Of a DNA stretch of 64,000 nucleotides, positions 37,694 through 46,218 are shown piece by piece. This DNA comes from Phenylobacterium aquaticum (GTDB lineage: Bacteria > Pseudomonadota > Alphaproteobacteria > Caulobacterales > Caulobacteraceae), in contig CANCJJ010000009.1 of the NCBI GenBank assembly GCA_947378305.1, positions 26,964 through 90,963 of the forward strand, read 5' to 3'. The notes beneath the pieces were generated by a model that worked only from the letters and a program-made list of their open reading frames with translations, was not told the DNA's origin and did no database searches. Position 1 is the stretch's first letter; each line of letters begins with the position of its first letter. The translations under genes were made by a program, and so were the position numbers.

Positions 37694-39602
37694 GCCAGGG
37701 TCGAATGCGCCTCGGCGGGTCCGCTAGCCGGTAATTGCCGCCCAGGGTGGAAAAGTTCGGGCCATAGAACGGGTCATGATCCAGGACATCCCCCCAGGTC
37801 TGCCGCATCCAGGCCCCTTCCCGGGCAAAGCGGTCTGCATGGGCGGGCTTGAGGTCCGAGCCCCGTGAGGCCGATTCCAGGTGAACAAGCTCAGCCCGGG
37901 GCGTCCAGATCACCTGATAGCCCGCCGTCCCGATCTTCAGGCAGAGATCGACATCATTAAAGGCAACCGCCAGATGCTCGGCATCAAAGCCGCCGACCTG
38001 ACGAAAGACCTCCCGCCGCACCGCCAGACAGGCCCCGGTGACCGCCGACACATTCCGCGCCAGGTGCAGATGGTGGAAATAGCCCGGATCATCCGCCCGG
38101 GCTCCGGTGTAAAGGTGGCCCGCAATGGCCGGGGGCAGGCCCACCCCCAATATGACCCCACCATGCTGAAGCCGACCGTCCTCGAAGACCAGACGCGCCC
38201 CCACGGCACCCACCTCCGGCCGCGCAGCCTGGGCGACAAGCTCGGTCAGCCAGTTGGCGTGAAGGACCTGGACATCATTGTTCAGAAAAACCAGCACCTC
38301 GCCGGTGGCCTGGGTCACGGCCAGATTGTTGATGGCGGAATAGTTGAACGGTCCCGGAGCCGAAACCACGCGCACGCGATCATCCTGGCACAGCCGGTCA
38401 AACAGGGCCTTGGTGGCCGGTTCGGTGCTGTCATTGTCGACAATGACCAGTTCAAGGTCTGGATAGTCGGTGACCTCCAGCACACCCGCAGCGCAGGCGG
38501 CCATCAGGTCAGCCCGATCCCGGGTCGGCACAATGATAGACACCCGGGGCGGGGGGTCTGGCAGGGGGCGGCGGATATCCCGCCAGGCGGGGTCTATGGG
38601 CAGGACGGCAACCTCAACCCCCGCTTGACCGGTCCGGTCGAAATGGTCCCGGACCGCCCGTAACGAGGTCTGGATGCAGTCCTCCAGGGCGGATTCGGAA
38701 AACGAGGCGGCCCCGGCCCGCTGACGCCAGTGATAAAGTATGGCCGGTATGTGCCTTATGTGATTGGCGGGTATGACCTCCGAAAGGCGCAGGATCAGGT
38801 CATAATCCTGGCTCCCCTCCAGCCCCGGCCGAAAGCCCCCCAGGGCCTCGACCTGACGGCGCCGTATGACGGCCAGGTGACTCACCATGTTCTGGCTGAG
38901 CAGAAGTTCCGGATTCCAGTCGGTCTTGAAATGCGGGTCAAATCTTTGCCCCTGGGCATTGATCTTGTCTTCATCGCTATAGATCAGGTCCGCCTCGGGA
39001 TGGGTCTGGAGCTCGGCCACAACCTCATAGAGGGCCTGATCGGCCAGCAGGTCGTCATGATCCATCAGGGCCACGAATGCGCCCGTGGCCAGGCTGAGAG
39101 CGCTATTGCTGGCGGCGCTGATATGGCCGTTCACCGGACGGCGAAGGATCTTGACTCGGGGGTCTTGCGCTTCGGCCTCCAGGATCGCCCAGGTTTGGTC
39201 ATCGGGCGAGGCATCATCCACCAGACACAATTCCCAGTTCGCATAGAGCTGGCGCTTCACCGAGGCGATGGCCGCCTTCAGGAATTGCGGGTCCGGCTGG
39301 TAGACTGGCATGATGACCGAAATCAGGGGGCGGGTGTGAAACCGGTCAATATGGGCCTGGATCGCTGCCCGATCCTCAGGGCTCAGGGTGTCATGACGGG
39401 CAATCCAGCGACGATAATCGGCGGGGCTCAGATATTGCGGCTCCAGGACAGACTTGATCAGTTCCGCGCCCACCGGACTTTGCGCCGCCCGAACGGCCAG
39501 GGCGTGGATCGGTCCATGAATCCAGGGGACCTTGCGCACCAGACCCAGAAGGCCAACCGCTGTCTGGCGCAGGGCCTGAGTCAGGGGGGCGGGTGCACGC
39601 AT
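37662..39602 (-). CDS. Tandem GT2-domain glycosyltransferase (O-antigen type)
   Basis: The 646-residue protein contains two family-2 glycosyltransferase domains. The first begins I-S-V-I-M-P-V-Y near residue 93 and has L-V-D-D-A-S-P-D-D and the D-H-D-D acidic metal motif. The second begins V-S-I-I-V-P-T-R-D near residue 357 and has V-D-N-D-S and N-N-D-V. Tandem GT2 proteins of this type add rhamnose or other sugars to O-polysaccharides. There are no transmembrane helices. The ATG at 39602 is the first that gives a clean N-terminus. It is at the left border of the polysaccharide locus. Confidence 0.88.
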   Translation of the reverse strand: MRAPAPLTQALRQTAVGLLGLVRKVPWIHGPIHALAVRAAQSPVGAELIKSVLEPQYLSPADYRRWIARHDTLSPEDRAAIQAHIDRFHTRPLISVIMPVYQPDPQFLKAAIASVKRQLYANWELCLVDDASPDDQTWAILEAEAQDPRVKILRRPVNGHISAASNSALSLATGAFVALMDHDDLLADQALYEVVAELQTHPEADLIYSDEDKINAQGQRFDPHFKTDWNPELLLSQNMVSHLAVIRRRQVEALGGFRPGLEGSQDYDLILRLSEVIPANHIRHIPAILYHWRQRAGAASFSESALEDCIQTSLRAVRDHFDRTGQAGVEVAVLPIDPAWRDIRRPLPDPPPRVSIIVPTRDRADLMAACAAGVLEVTDYPDLELVIVDNDSTEPATKALFDRLCQDDRVRVVSAPGPFNYSAINNLAVTQATGEVLVFLNNDVQVLHANWLTELVAQAARPEVGAVGARLVFEDGRLQHGGVILGVGLPPAIAGHLYTGARADDPGYFHHLHLARNVSAVTGACLAVRREVFRQVGGFDAEHLAVAFNDVDLCLKIGTAGYQVIWTPRAELVHLESASRGSDLKPAHADRFAREGAWMRQTWGDVLDHDPFYGPNFSTLGGNYRLADPPRRIRPWLKSLPTAETR

Positions 39603-39733
39603 GGAATCTCCAGAGCCGAGGTCTTCCGATCTATAGAGGTTTGCAGACCCTGCGACCACTTGATCCGGTTTTGACCGGTCAGATGATTCCCTTCCGGCGA
39701 AAAAGGTTCTAGGTCAGGGGCTAGGAGCTTTTC

Positions 39734-41389
39734 TTGACCTCAGATCGACTGACCCATGTGATGCGCCCCCTTCGTCAGGGCCTGCGCCGGTTGCGGGAAC
39801 GCACCCAGGGCCGTCTGCATCGCCTGTTGCCGGATCAGGATCATCGTCTCCTGGCCGAGGGATTTGATCATGGCTTCTACCTCGCGGCCAATCCCGATGT
39901 GGCCAAGGCGGGCATGGAACCCCTGACGCATTTTCTGACCTATGGCTGGAAAGAGGGGCGGGACCCGAGACCGGATTTCTCCGTGCGCGATTATGCAGAA
40001 CTGAACCCGGATGTTGGCCTGTCGGGCCAGAATCCCTTCCTGCATTACCTCAAGTCCGGACAGGCCGAGGGGCGACTTGCCCGCCATGATCTGGGATTTC
40101 GCCATGATGTGCTGGCAGACCTTCCGTCCCTCGACGTCCGCCTCCAAAGGGCGGCGGCGCGTTGGCCGCAGCTGAGGCCGACCTCCGGCGACCCGCTTGC
40201 AAAGGCCCTGGAGACCTCGCGCTCCGGCCTGCGCGACCTGCATGTCAGCGTCAGTCATGATGACTATACCGCCCATCTGGGGGGCTTGCAGATCTGCGTC
40301 CAGCGGGAGGCGGCGGGGCTCGCGGCCCAGGGCATTGATCACCTGCACCTGTTTCCGGTGGATACCTTCCCCACCTTGCGAACCGGGCCTGAAACCAGCC
40401 TGATCGGCGGGCTCTGGAACGGTCGCCCCATCGGCCAGTTTTCGGCCCAAACCCTGGCGGAGACCTTGGGGCGCTGTCTGCCCAAGGCCGGGCGGCGCAG
40501 TCTGGCCCTGCATAGCCTCCTGGGCCATTCGAGTTCGGACATTTTGCAGATCACAGAGGCTCTGGAGATTCGGTCCGGGGTCTTCTGGCTGCATGACTTT
40601 GCCAGCCTGTGCGCGGGCTTTCACCTCCTGCGCAATGACGTCGCTGATTGTGGTGCCCCGCCCCCGGAGAGCCCGGCCTGCGGGGTCTGTATCTACAAGC
40701 CCCGGCGCAGCCTGCATGTGGAGGAACATCGCCGGGTCTTTGAGGCCCTGGCGCTCACGGTTCTGGCCCCCTCGGCCTCAGCCCTGGAGACCTGGAGTCA
40801 GGCCTGTGATTATCCCCGGGCCGGGGCCTATGTCCGGCCCCATGCCAGCCTTGTCCCGCGTGATCCCGTCGAGGTCGCCAGCCCGGCCGGACCGCTCAAG
40901 ATTGCCTTTGTCGGCAGCCCCGTGCCGCACAAGGGCTGGCCCGTCTTCCAGGAACTGGCCCGACGCTTTGCCCAGGATAGCCGATATGCCTTCCTCCATT
41001 TTGGGCCGGGGGGCGCAGGCTACGGAAATATTTCGGCCCATGCGGTGAAGGTCACCTCCGACCAGCCTTCCGCCATGCGCGATGCCTTGCACCAAGAAGG
41101 CGTTGATATTGCCCTGGTCTGGCCGCTCTGCCGGGAAACCTTCAGCTTCACCGCCTATGAAGCCGTAGCCGCAGGGGCGGTGGTCCTGACCGGCCCTGAC
41201 AGCGGAAATGTCGCGGACTTTATCGAGACCGGTGGGCATGGCCGTGTCCTGGCCGACGAAGCCGCCCTGATCGGTTTGTTTGACTCTGGCGAGGCCCTTG
41301 CCCTCAGCCGGGCGCACCGCAGGCCGCAGCTTTACGATCTGGTCTTCAGCTCTCTGACGGCTGAGCCAGAAGTTCGTCCAGGTTCTTGA
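39734..41389 (+). CDS. Glycosyltransferase with N-terminal repeat modules (TTG start)
   Basis: The 551-residue protein starts at TTG, preceded at 6 bases by AGGAG, so this start is well supported. Residues 43-118 hold two copies of a ~37-residue module with Y-L-A-A-N-P-D-V-A-K-A-G-M-E-P-L-T-H and G-W-K-E-G-R-D-P. A GT4-like domain follows: H-D-D-Y-T-A-H-L-G-G, then V-G-S-P-V-P-H-K-G-W-P near residue 395, and the nucleotide-sugar segment E-T-F-S-F-T-A-Y-E-A-V-A-A-G. The protein at 51554-53461 is a clear paralogue. It probably adds a sugar to the surface polymer. Confidence 0.82.
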   Translation: MTSDRLTHVMRPLRQGLRRLRERTQGRLHRLLPDQDHRLLAEGFDHGFYLAANPDVAKAGMEPLTHFLTYGWKEGRDPRPDFSVRDYAELNPDVGLSGQNPFLHYLKSGQAEGRLARHDLGFRHDVLADLPSLDVRLQRAAARWPQLRPTSGDPLAKALETSRSGLRDLHVSVSHDDYTAHLGGLQICVQREAAGLAAQGIDHLHLFPVDTFPTLRTGPETSLIGGLWNGRPIGQFSAQTLAETLGRCLPKAGRRSLALHSLLGHSSSDILQITEALEIRSGVFWLHDFASLCAGFHLLRNDVADCGAPPPESPACGVCIYKPRRSLHVEEHRRVFEALALTVLAPSASALETWSQACDYPRAGAYVRPHASLVPRDPVEVASPAGPLKIAFVGSPVPHKGWPVFQELARRFAQDSRYAFLHFGPGGAGYGNISAHAVKVTSDQPSAMRDALHQEGVDIALVWPLCRETFSFTAYEAVAAGAVVLTGPDSGNVADFIETGGHGRVLADEAALIGLFDSGEALALSRAHRRPQLYDLVFSSLTAEPEVRPGS

Positions 41390-42110
41390 CGCTGACGACC
41401 GGCGAGCCAATGCCGCCATCCATCCGCATGACCTTGTTGCAATAGAGCCGGATCAGGTCATGGTCGTGGGAGGCCAGGACGAGAATACCGGCCCGTTCCA
41501 CCAGACTCAGCAGGCGCTGATGAGCGATCTTCTGGAAGTCGGCATCGCCCACGGCAATCCACTCATCCATCAGGAGGACGTCCGCATCCACGGCTGTGGC
41601 CACGGCAAAGGCCAGTCGCGCCTGCATGCCTGCGGAATAGGTCTTTAGCGGCATGGCCAGGAAGGGCCCCAGACCGGTGAACTTGCCGATCTCGTCCATT
41701 TTTTCGTCGATTTCCCGGGCTGAGAGCCCGGCAATCCGTCCCCGAAGCCGGATGTTTTCCAGCCCAGTGGCCGAGGGATCAATGCCCAGGCTCAGGTCAA
41801 GCAGGGGAGCGATCCGGCCGGATACCTCGATCTCGCCCTCGTCGGGTTCATAGGCCCCGGACAGGGCCCGTAGCAGGGTGGTCTTGCCCGACCCATTGTG
41901 ACCGATCAGGCCAAGTCGGTCCCCGGCCTTGAGCTCAAAGGACAGGTTGCTGATGGCCGTGACCTCGGCGGACCCCGAATGGGCCCGTCCAAGTCGCCCG
42001 CCGACCGCGACCCGGGCCAGGTGCTTCTTCAGGGACTTGGCATCCACGCCATACACCGGAAACCGCAGCGTCAGGTCGCGAACCTTGATGGAGACCATGG
42101 GGGGTTTCAT
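41346..42110 (-). CDS. Polysaccharide ABC transporter, ATP-binding protein (Wzt/KpsT-like)
   Basis: The 254-residue ATPase has Walker A G-H-N-G-S-G-K-T-T, the Wzt-typical stretch S-G-R-I-A-P-L-L-D-L-S-L-G-I-D-P, the signature Y-S-A-G-M-Q-A-R-L, and Walker B V-L-L-M-D-E-W. It lacks the long C-terminal carbohydrate-recognition domain of O9a-type Wzt and so is of the short KpsT/RfbE type. It pairs with the permease, whose stop overlaps its ATG by 4 bases, to export a lipid-linked polysaccharide across the inner membrane. Its 3' end overlaps the convergent glycosyltransferase by 44 bases. Confidence 0.93.
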   Translation of the reverse strand: MKPPMVSIKVRDLTLRFPVYGVDAKSLKKHLARVAVGGRLGRAHSGSAEVTAISNLSFELKAGDRLGLIGHNGSGKTTLLRALSGAYEPDEGEIEVSGRIAPLLDLSLGIDPSATGLENIRLRGRIAGLSAREIDEKMDEIGKFTGLGPFLAMPLKTYSAGMQARLAFAVATAVDADVLLMDEWIAVGDADFQKIAHQRLLSLVERAGILVLASHDHDLIRLYCNKVMRMDGGIGSPVVSVKNLDELLAQPSES

Positions 42111-42943
42111 AGATAGTGGACAATCCGCCGACGGGTGAAGGCAAAGAGGCTGAAGGTCGTTGCCCAGCCTGCAAGCGCCATGAGGGCCAGAATTCCATAA
42201 CTGGAAAGGTCGGCGGGGGCCCCGAGCAGGGGCCCGCGAATGGCATCCAGCATGTGAAAGAAGGGATTGAAGGTCAGGACCAGATTCATCAGGCCCTGGC
42301 GGGTGCCGGGCTGCCAGAAGACCGGGGTCATGAACATGGAAAACTGCATGATCGACATGACGATCTGGGGAATGTCGCGAAACCGGGCCGAGGCAATAGC
42401 TGCCGCCAGGCTGATCCAGCTGATATTGAGCAGGGTCAGGACCAGGCCAAGAATGGCCATGGGCAGGTTCATGGTCCGCCAGAATCCGAACCAGACCACC
42501 ACGGCAACAATGATCACGACATGATGGGACAGGGTGGCCAGATTGCGCATCACTGTGCGCCAGACAAAGGTGAACATGGGCAATGAGGTCTGGCTGAGCA
42601 TGCCCGAGGCCTGCACAAAGGTCTCGCAACCCTCGATAATCACCTGGGAAATCATGCCCCAGAAGACAATGCCCAGGGCCACGAAGGGCATGGTGGTCTG
42701 CAGGGAGATATGCTGCAATTCGGCGTATAGAAAGCCAATGCCCAGGACCATGAAGGCCATGGACAGGGTGATCCAGAAGGGCCCGAGAATCGACCCCCGA
42801 TAGCGGGACACCACGTCATGCCAGGCGAGCGACCAGGCCAGGTCAAGCTTGCCCAGGGAGGCGACAAGGTCAGCAAACGCCCGCCGGAACTCATCCCGCG
42901 TCCCGCGCGAGCCTGTCCGCAGCATGTGTTCGGCGATTTGCAT
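42107..42943 (-). CDS. Polysaccharide ABC transporter, permease (Wzm-like)
   Basis: The 278-residue protein has the type-2 ABC exporter pattern, with six membrane helices. It has a W-H-D-V-V-S-R-Y-R-G-S-I-L-G-P-F-W-I-T-L segment before the first helix and a conserved N-P-F-F-H-M-L-D-A-I-R-G segment near the end. It forms the channel for the ATP-binding protein encoded next to it. It belongs to the ABC-2 family used in O-antigen, capsule and teichoic acid export. Confidence 0.93.
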   Translation of the reverse strand: MQIAEHMLRTGSRGTRDEFRRAFADLVASLGKLDLAWSLAWHDVVSRYRGSILGPFWITLSMAFMVLGIGFLYAELQHISLQTTMPFVALGIVFWGMISQVIIEGCETFVQASGMLSQTSLPMFTFVWRTVMRNLATLSHHVVIIVAVVVWFGFWRTMNLPMAILGLVLTLLNISWISLAAAIASARFRDIPQIVMSIMQFSMFMTPVFWQPGTRQGLMNLVLTFNPFFHMLDAIRGPLLGAPADLSSYGILALMALAGWATTFSLFAFTRRRIVHYL

Positions 42944-43008
42944 CAGGTCTCCAAGACTGGGTGCGCTGGTATCAGGTCACATTTTTGGGCGCAAGCGCCG
43001 GGCATGGC

Positions 43009-44424
43009 CTAGACCGGTGCCTGCCTTCGCCTGAGGTGGCTATCCAGGACCTGGGCTAGGGCCAGGGCCAGGAAGAGGGCCGAGATCACATTTGTCGGAA
43101 AGGCATAACGCGCATCCGCTGCCGGGGCCAGCAGGGCCAGGGCCAGGGCGGACGCGATCTCCCCCAGGACCAGGGCCAGAACCAGGCCCCGATGAGGGCC
43201 CTTCGCCAGGAGCCATAGGCCTGCCATCAGGCCCGCAAGGCTTAAGACCCAGGCCCGTCGCAACCCCTGGTCTGAGGCCCGGTTGATCCAGGCGGTCAGC
43301 TTCAAGGCCAGACCGGGCCGGGCATTTTTCAAGCCATAGGGGTTGGCATCAATCCCGCCATGGGCGGCGTAGAAGACATGGCCCTTCACAAGGCCGTACT
43401 GTTCCTGCTCGACGAAAAGCCGGTGGGACAGAAAGCACCCGGTGTGATTTCGCATCAGGTCCAGCCAGGCGTCCTGGGTCATTTTGTCGGTCATCAGGGT
43501 GGATTGCAGCCAGACCGGCCCGCGTTCGTCCAGTAGGGTCTCATTCAGGTGTTTGGGGCTGTAGATGGTCCGCAACTGGCCGAGCGTCGGGAGGGGACCG
43601 TCAATGACCTGGGCGGGGATCAGGACCTTGCCCGCACAGAGCGAGGTGCCGATCATGTCCCAGCGCTGGTTTGGGGCCATGGCATTGGCAATCGGGGGCA
43701 GTTTCTTGAAATCTGGCAGGCGCCAGGCCCCGGTGGCCGTCGCCAGACCAAGGGTTGCGAGAATACAGACCAGGCTGATCCCTCTTTGGCCAAGTCGCGG
43801 CGTCAGGTTCCAGGGAAACAGGATGACCAGACCGAGCCAGGGCCCGTAGAGCGTCACAGCGTTCCACCGGGTTGCCGTGGCCAGGAAAATGAAAAACAGG
43901 GCACCAGCATAAATCCAGACGGACCCTCGCCGCAGGGCGGTCAGCCAGCAAAACATGGCCATGAGGGCGAAGCTGACGACAGGCACATCCTTCCAGATGG
44001 CAATCGTCGTGCCCAACAGGGTCGGAAATCCCCAGAAGGCCGCACCAAAAAAGACCAGGCCCAAAGCCACAGCGGGTCGCGACCCGGTCAGGGTCCCGAT
44101 GATCCCGGCTCCGCCCAGTGCCAGTAAAAAGGTTTGCAAGACAAACAGGCCTCCCGGCCCGCCGGTCAGGGTTCGCGACACAAACAGCAGATAGGCATGC
44201 ATGGGGGGCCAGATCTGGGTCTCAATCCCCGTAATCGATTCCTTGTAGGCAAAAAGGCTGTCGAACGACATCAGGCCTGGCCAGGCCGGATAGCAGACAA
44301 GGACAGAAAACCCGGCGGCAAACAGCAAGCAGAGATGCCAGGGGGGCGTGTGCAGCCGGTCGCTGGACAGCCCCCATATTGCAGGAGCCCCCCAGACCCG
44401 AAGTCTAGACATGATCTGGGTCAT
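43009..44424 (-). CDS. Polytopic membrane protein, GT-C-type glycosyltransferase candidate
   Basis: This protein of about 471 residues has roughly ten to twelve transmembrane helices. An early luminal loop contains F-D-S-L and P-P-M-H, and a large periplasmic segment (about residues 245-365) sits before the last helices. This topology resembles GT-C enzymes and DUF6020-like proteins that move sugars from polyprenyl-phosphate carriers. No catalytic motif is certain. Possible starts are GTG 44433, ATG 44424 and ATG 44412; none has a clear Shine-Dalgarno. It lies divergent from the transketolase pair and next to the Wzm/Wzt exporter, so a role in polymer modification is inferred. Confidence 0.65.
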   Translation of the reverse strand: MTQIMSRLRVWGAPAIWGLSSDRLHTPPWHLCLLFAAGFSVLVCYPAWPGLMSFDSLFAYKESITGIETQIWPPMHAYLLFVSRTLTGGPGGLFVLQTFLLALGGAGIIGTLTGSRPAVALGLVFFGAAFWGFPTLLGTTIAIWKDVPVVSFALMAMFCWLTALRRGSVWIYAGALFFIFLATATRWNAVTLYGPWLGLVILFPWNLTPRLGQRGISLVCILATLGLATATGAWRLPDFKKLPPIANAMAPNQRWDMIGTSLCAGKVLIPAQVIDGPLPTLGQLRTIYSPKHLNETLLDERGPVWLQSTLMTDKMTQDAWLDLMRNHTGCFLSHRLFVEQEQYGLVKGHVFYAAHGGIDANPYGLKNARPGLALKLTAWINRASDQGLRRAWVLSLAGLMAGLWLLAKGPHRGLVLALVLGEIASALALALLAPAADARYAFPTNVISALFLALALAQVLDSHLRRRQAPV

Positions 44425-44525
44425 TGTTCGCACTAGATATAATTGCGGAAAACGTGAAAGTTAGATACTGGCTGGTACAGCTTAAGTCCAGTCGCCCTAA
44501 CCTGCCGAGCGCGAGGCTTTTACAC
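44425..44525 (+). promoter_or_regulatory. Divergent promoter region before the transketolase pair
   Basis: This AT-richer spacer separates two divergent transcripts. On the plus strand TTGCGGA (44443-44449) and GTTAGATA (44460-44467) are separated by 10 bases, resembling the Caulobacter housekeeping-sigma consensus (TTGACGS, then GCTANAWC). It would drive the transketolase-to-GtrA genes. The match is partial. Confidence 0.35.
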
Positions 44526-45311
44526 ATGCGTTCCAGCGCTGAACTCGGGCCTGACGGACTTAGATCCGCGCGGAAGCGACTCGTGCAGATGCATTATGAG
44601 AGTGGCGTGGGCCACCTCGGGGGCAATCTGTCCGCCCTGGACGCCTTGCTCCTCGTCTTTCACGAATTTCTGGGCCCGGACGACAAGTTCATCCTTTCCA
44701 AGGGCCATTCCGCCGGGGCCCTCTATACCGCCCTGTGGAGCTGTGGCCGTCTGACCGACGACGACCTGAAGACCTTCCACAAGGATGACACCCTGCTCTC
44801 CGGCCACCCCCCGGCCAGCGGCCTTGCCGATGTGCTGTTTGCGACGGGCAGTCTGGGCCATGGCCTCTCCCTGGCGGCAGGAACGGCCCTGGCCCTTCGC
44901 CTCAAGTCCCAGACCGGGCGGGTGGTCTGCATGACCTCCGATGGCGAATGGCAGGAGGGGTCGACCTGGGAGGCCCTGATCTTTGCCTGCCACCACCGGC
45001 TTGAGACCCTGACCATCCTGGTGGATCACAATGACCTGCAAGGCTTTGGGTCGACATCGGATGTGGCCTCCATGTCCCCCCTCTGGACGCGCCTCCAGGG
45101 GTTTGAGCTTCAGGTCGAGGTGATCGATGGCCACGATCTGGCCCAGATCCGGTCTGCCCTCGCCGCCCCCCAGACCGGGCCGCGGCTCATTGCCCTGCGC
45201 ACAATAAAGGGCCGGGGGCTGCAAGACGTGGAAGGCCGGATGGAGTCCCACTATCTGCCGCTGGATGCCACAGGCTATACCCAGGCCATGCACAACCTGG
45301 ATAGCCAATGA
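44526..45311 (+). CDS. Transketolase N-terminal subunit (split transketolase)
   Basis: The 261-residue protein is the thiamine-diphosphate-binding half of a split transketolase. It has H-Y-E-S-G-V-G-H-L-G-G-N-L-S near residue 22, I-L-S-K-G-H-S-A-G-A-L-Y, G-S-L-G-H-G-L-S and the metal/ThDP motif S-D-G-E-W-Q-E-G-S. The ATG at 44526 starts the conserved part, with a GAGG upstream. Its stop overlaps the start of the C-terminal subunit gene. Because it lies among polysaccharide genes, it may make an unusual sugar precursor instead of serving the pentose phosphate pathway. Confidence 0.9.
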   Translation: MRSSAELGPDGLRSARKRLVQMHYESGVGHLGGNLSALDALLLVFHEFLGPDDKFILSKGHSAGALYTALWSCGRLTDDDLKTFHKDDTLLSGHPPASGLADVLFATGSLGHGLSLAAGTALALRLKSQTGRVVCMTSDGEWQEGSTWEALIFACHHRLETLTILVDHNDLQGFGSTSDVASMSPLWTRLQGFELQVEVIDGHDLAQIRSALAAPQTGPRLIALRTIKGRGLQDVEGRMESHYLPLDATGYTQAMHNLDSQ

Positions 45312-46216
45312 GAAAGCAGCTTTGCGACGCCCTCATTGAGCGGTCCGCCCGGCCCGACATGGTCTTTCTGACCGGCGATCTCGGCTTCATGGCCCTGGAA
45401 CCCCTCCAGGCGGCGATGGGCGAGCGTTTCATCAATGCAGGTGTTGCGGAACAGAACATGATCTCGGTCTCTGCCGCCATGGCGCGCCAGAGCCTCGATG
45501 TCTGGGTCTACAGCATTGCGCCCTTTGTCTATGCCCGCCCCTTCGAGCAGATCCGCAATGACATTGGCTTCCACAACCTCCCCGTCAAACTGATCGGCAA
45601 TGGCGGCGGTTATGGCTATGGCGTCATGGGGGCGACCCACCACGCCATAGATGATTACGGGGCCCTGCTGACCCTGCCGAACCTGCGCGCCTTCATCCCC
45701 GTCTTTGACGAAGATGTCGCCGCCGTGGTCCAGGTGGCCGGGGATTGTGGGGCACCTGCCTATCTCAGAATGGGCCGGGGCGAGCCGCCGTCGGATTTCG
45801 AGGTTCCGGCCTATGCCCCCTGGCGGCACCTGCTGGAGGGCGGCGGGCCGGTGGTCATCGCCGTTGGGCCCCTGGCCGGAACCTATATCGCCGCCCTTCG
45901 CGCCCTCGATCCCGCCGTCCGCCCCAGCCTTTGGGCGGTGGCCGAACTCCCCCTGGCCCACGCCCCAATCCCAGAAGCCCTGCTGGCGCAGATTGGCTCC
46001 GCCGACCGGCTTTGCATTGCCGAGGAGCATGTCGAACAGGGCGGGTTTGCCAGTATGCTCCTGCTCGACCTGGCGCGGCGCGGCCTGGCCCCGCCCCGCT
46101 TCACCCACCTGTGCGCGCGGTCCCACACCTTTGAGCGATATGGCTCCCAGGCCTTTCTGCGCGCCCGGTCAGGGCTCGACCCGGCCGCCCTGCTCGCGGC
46201 CCTGGAGCTGGCCTGA
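45308..46216 (+). CDS. Transketolase C-terminal subunit (split transketolase)
   Basis: The 302-residue protein is the pyrimidine-binding plus C-terminal half of the transketolase. It has F-L-T-G-D-L-G-F-M, F-I-N-A-G-V-A-E-Q-N-M with the catalytic Glu, S-I-A-P-F-V-Y-A-R-P-F-E, and a C-terminal domain with I-A-E-E-H-V-E-Q-G-G-F-A. It forms the enzyme with the preceding gene product, to which it is coupled by a 4-base overlap. The two genes are not split by a frameshift; each has its own proper start and stop. Confidence 0.9.
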   Translation: MRKQLCDALIERSARPDMVFLTGDLGFMALEPLQAAMGERFINAGVAEQNMISVSAAMARQSLDVWVYSIAPFVYARPFEQIRNDIGFHNLPVKLIGNGGGYGYGVMGATHHAIDDYGALLTLPNLRAFIPVFDEDVAAVVQVAGDCGAPAYLRMGRGEPPSDFEVPAYAPWRHLLEGGGPVVIAVGPLAGTYIAALRALDPAVRPSLWAVAELPLAHAPIPEALLAQIGSADRLCIAEEHVEQGGFASMLLLDLARRGLAPPRFTHLCARSHTFERYGSQAFLRARSGLDPAALLAALELA

Positions 46217-46218
46217 CC

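Noticed and set aside
44526..46216. Reading the transketolase pair as one gene broken by a frameshift
   Set aside because: Each half has its own start and stop with a 4-base overlap, and split transketolases of exactly this kind are a known family.
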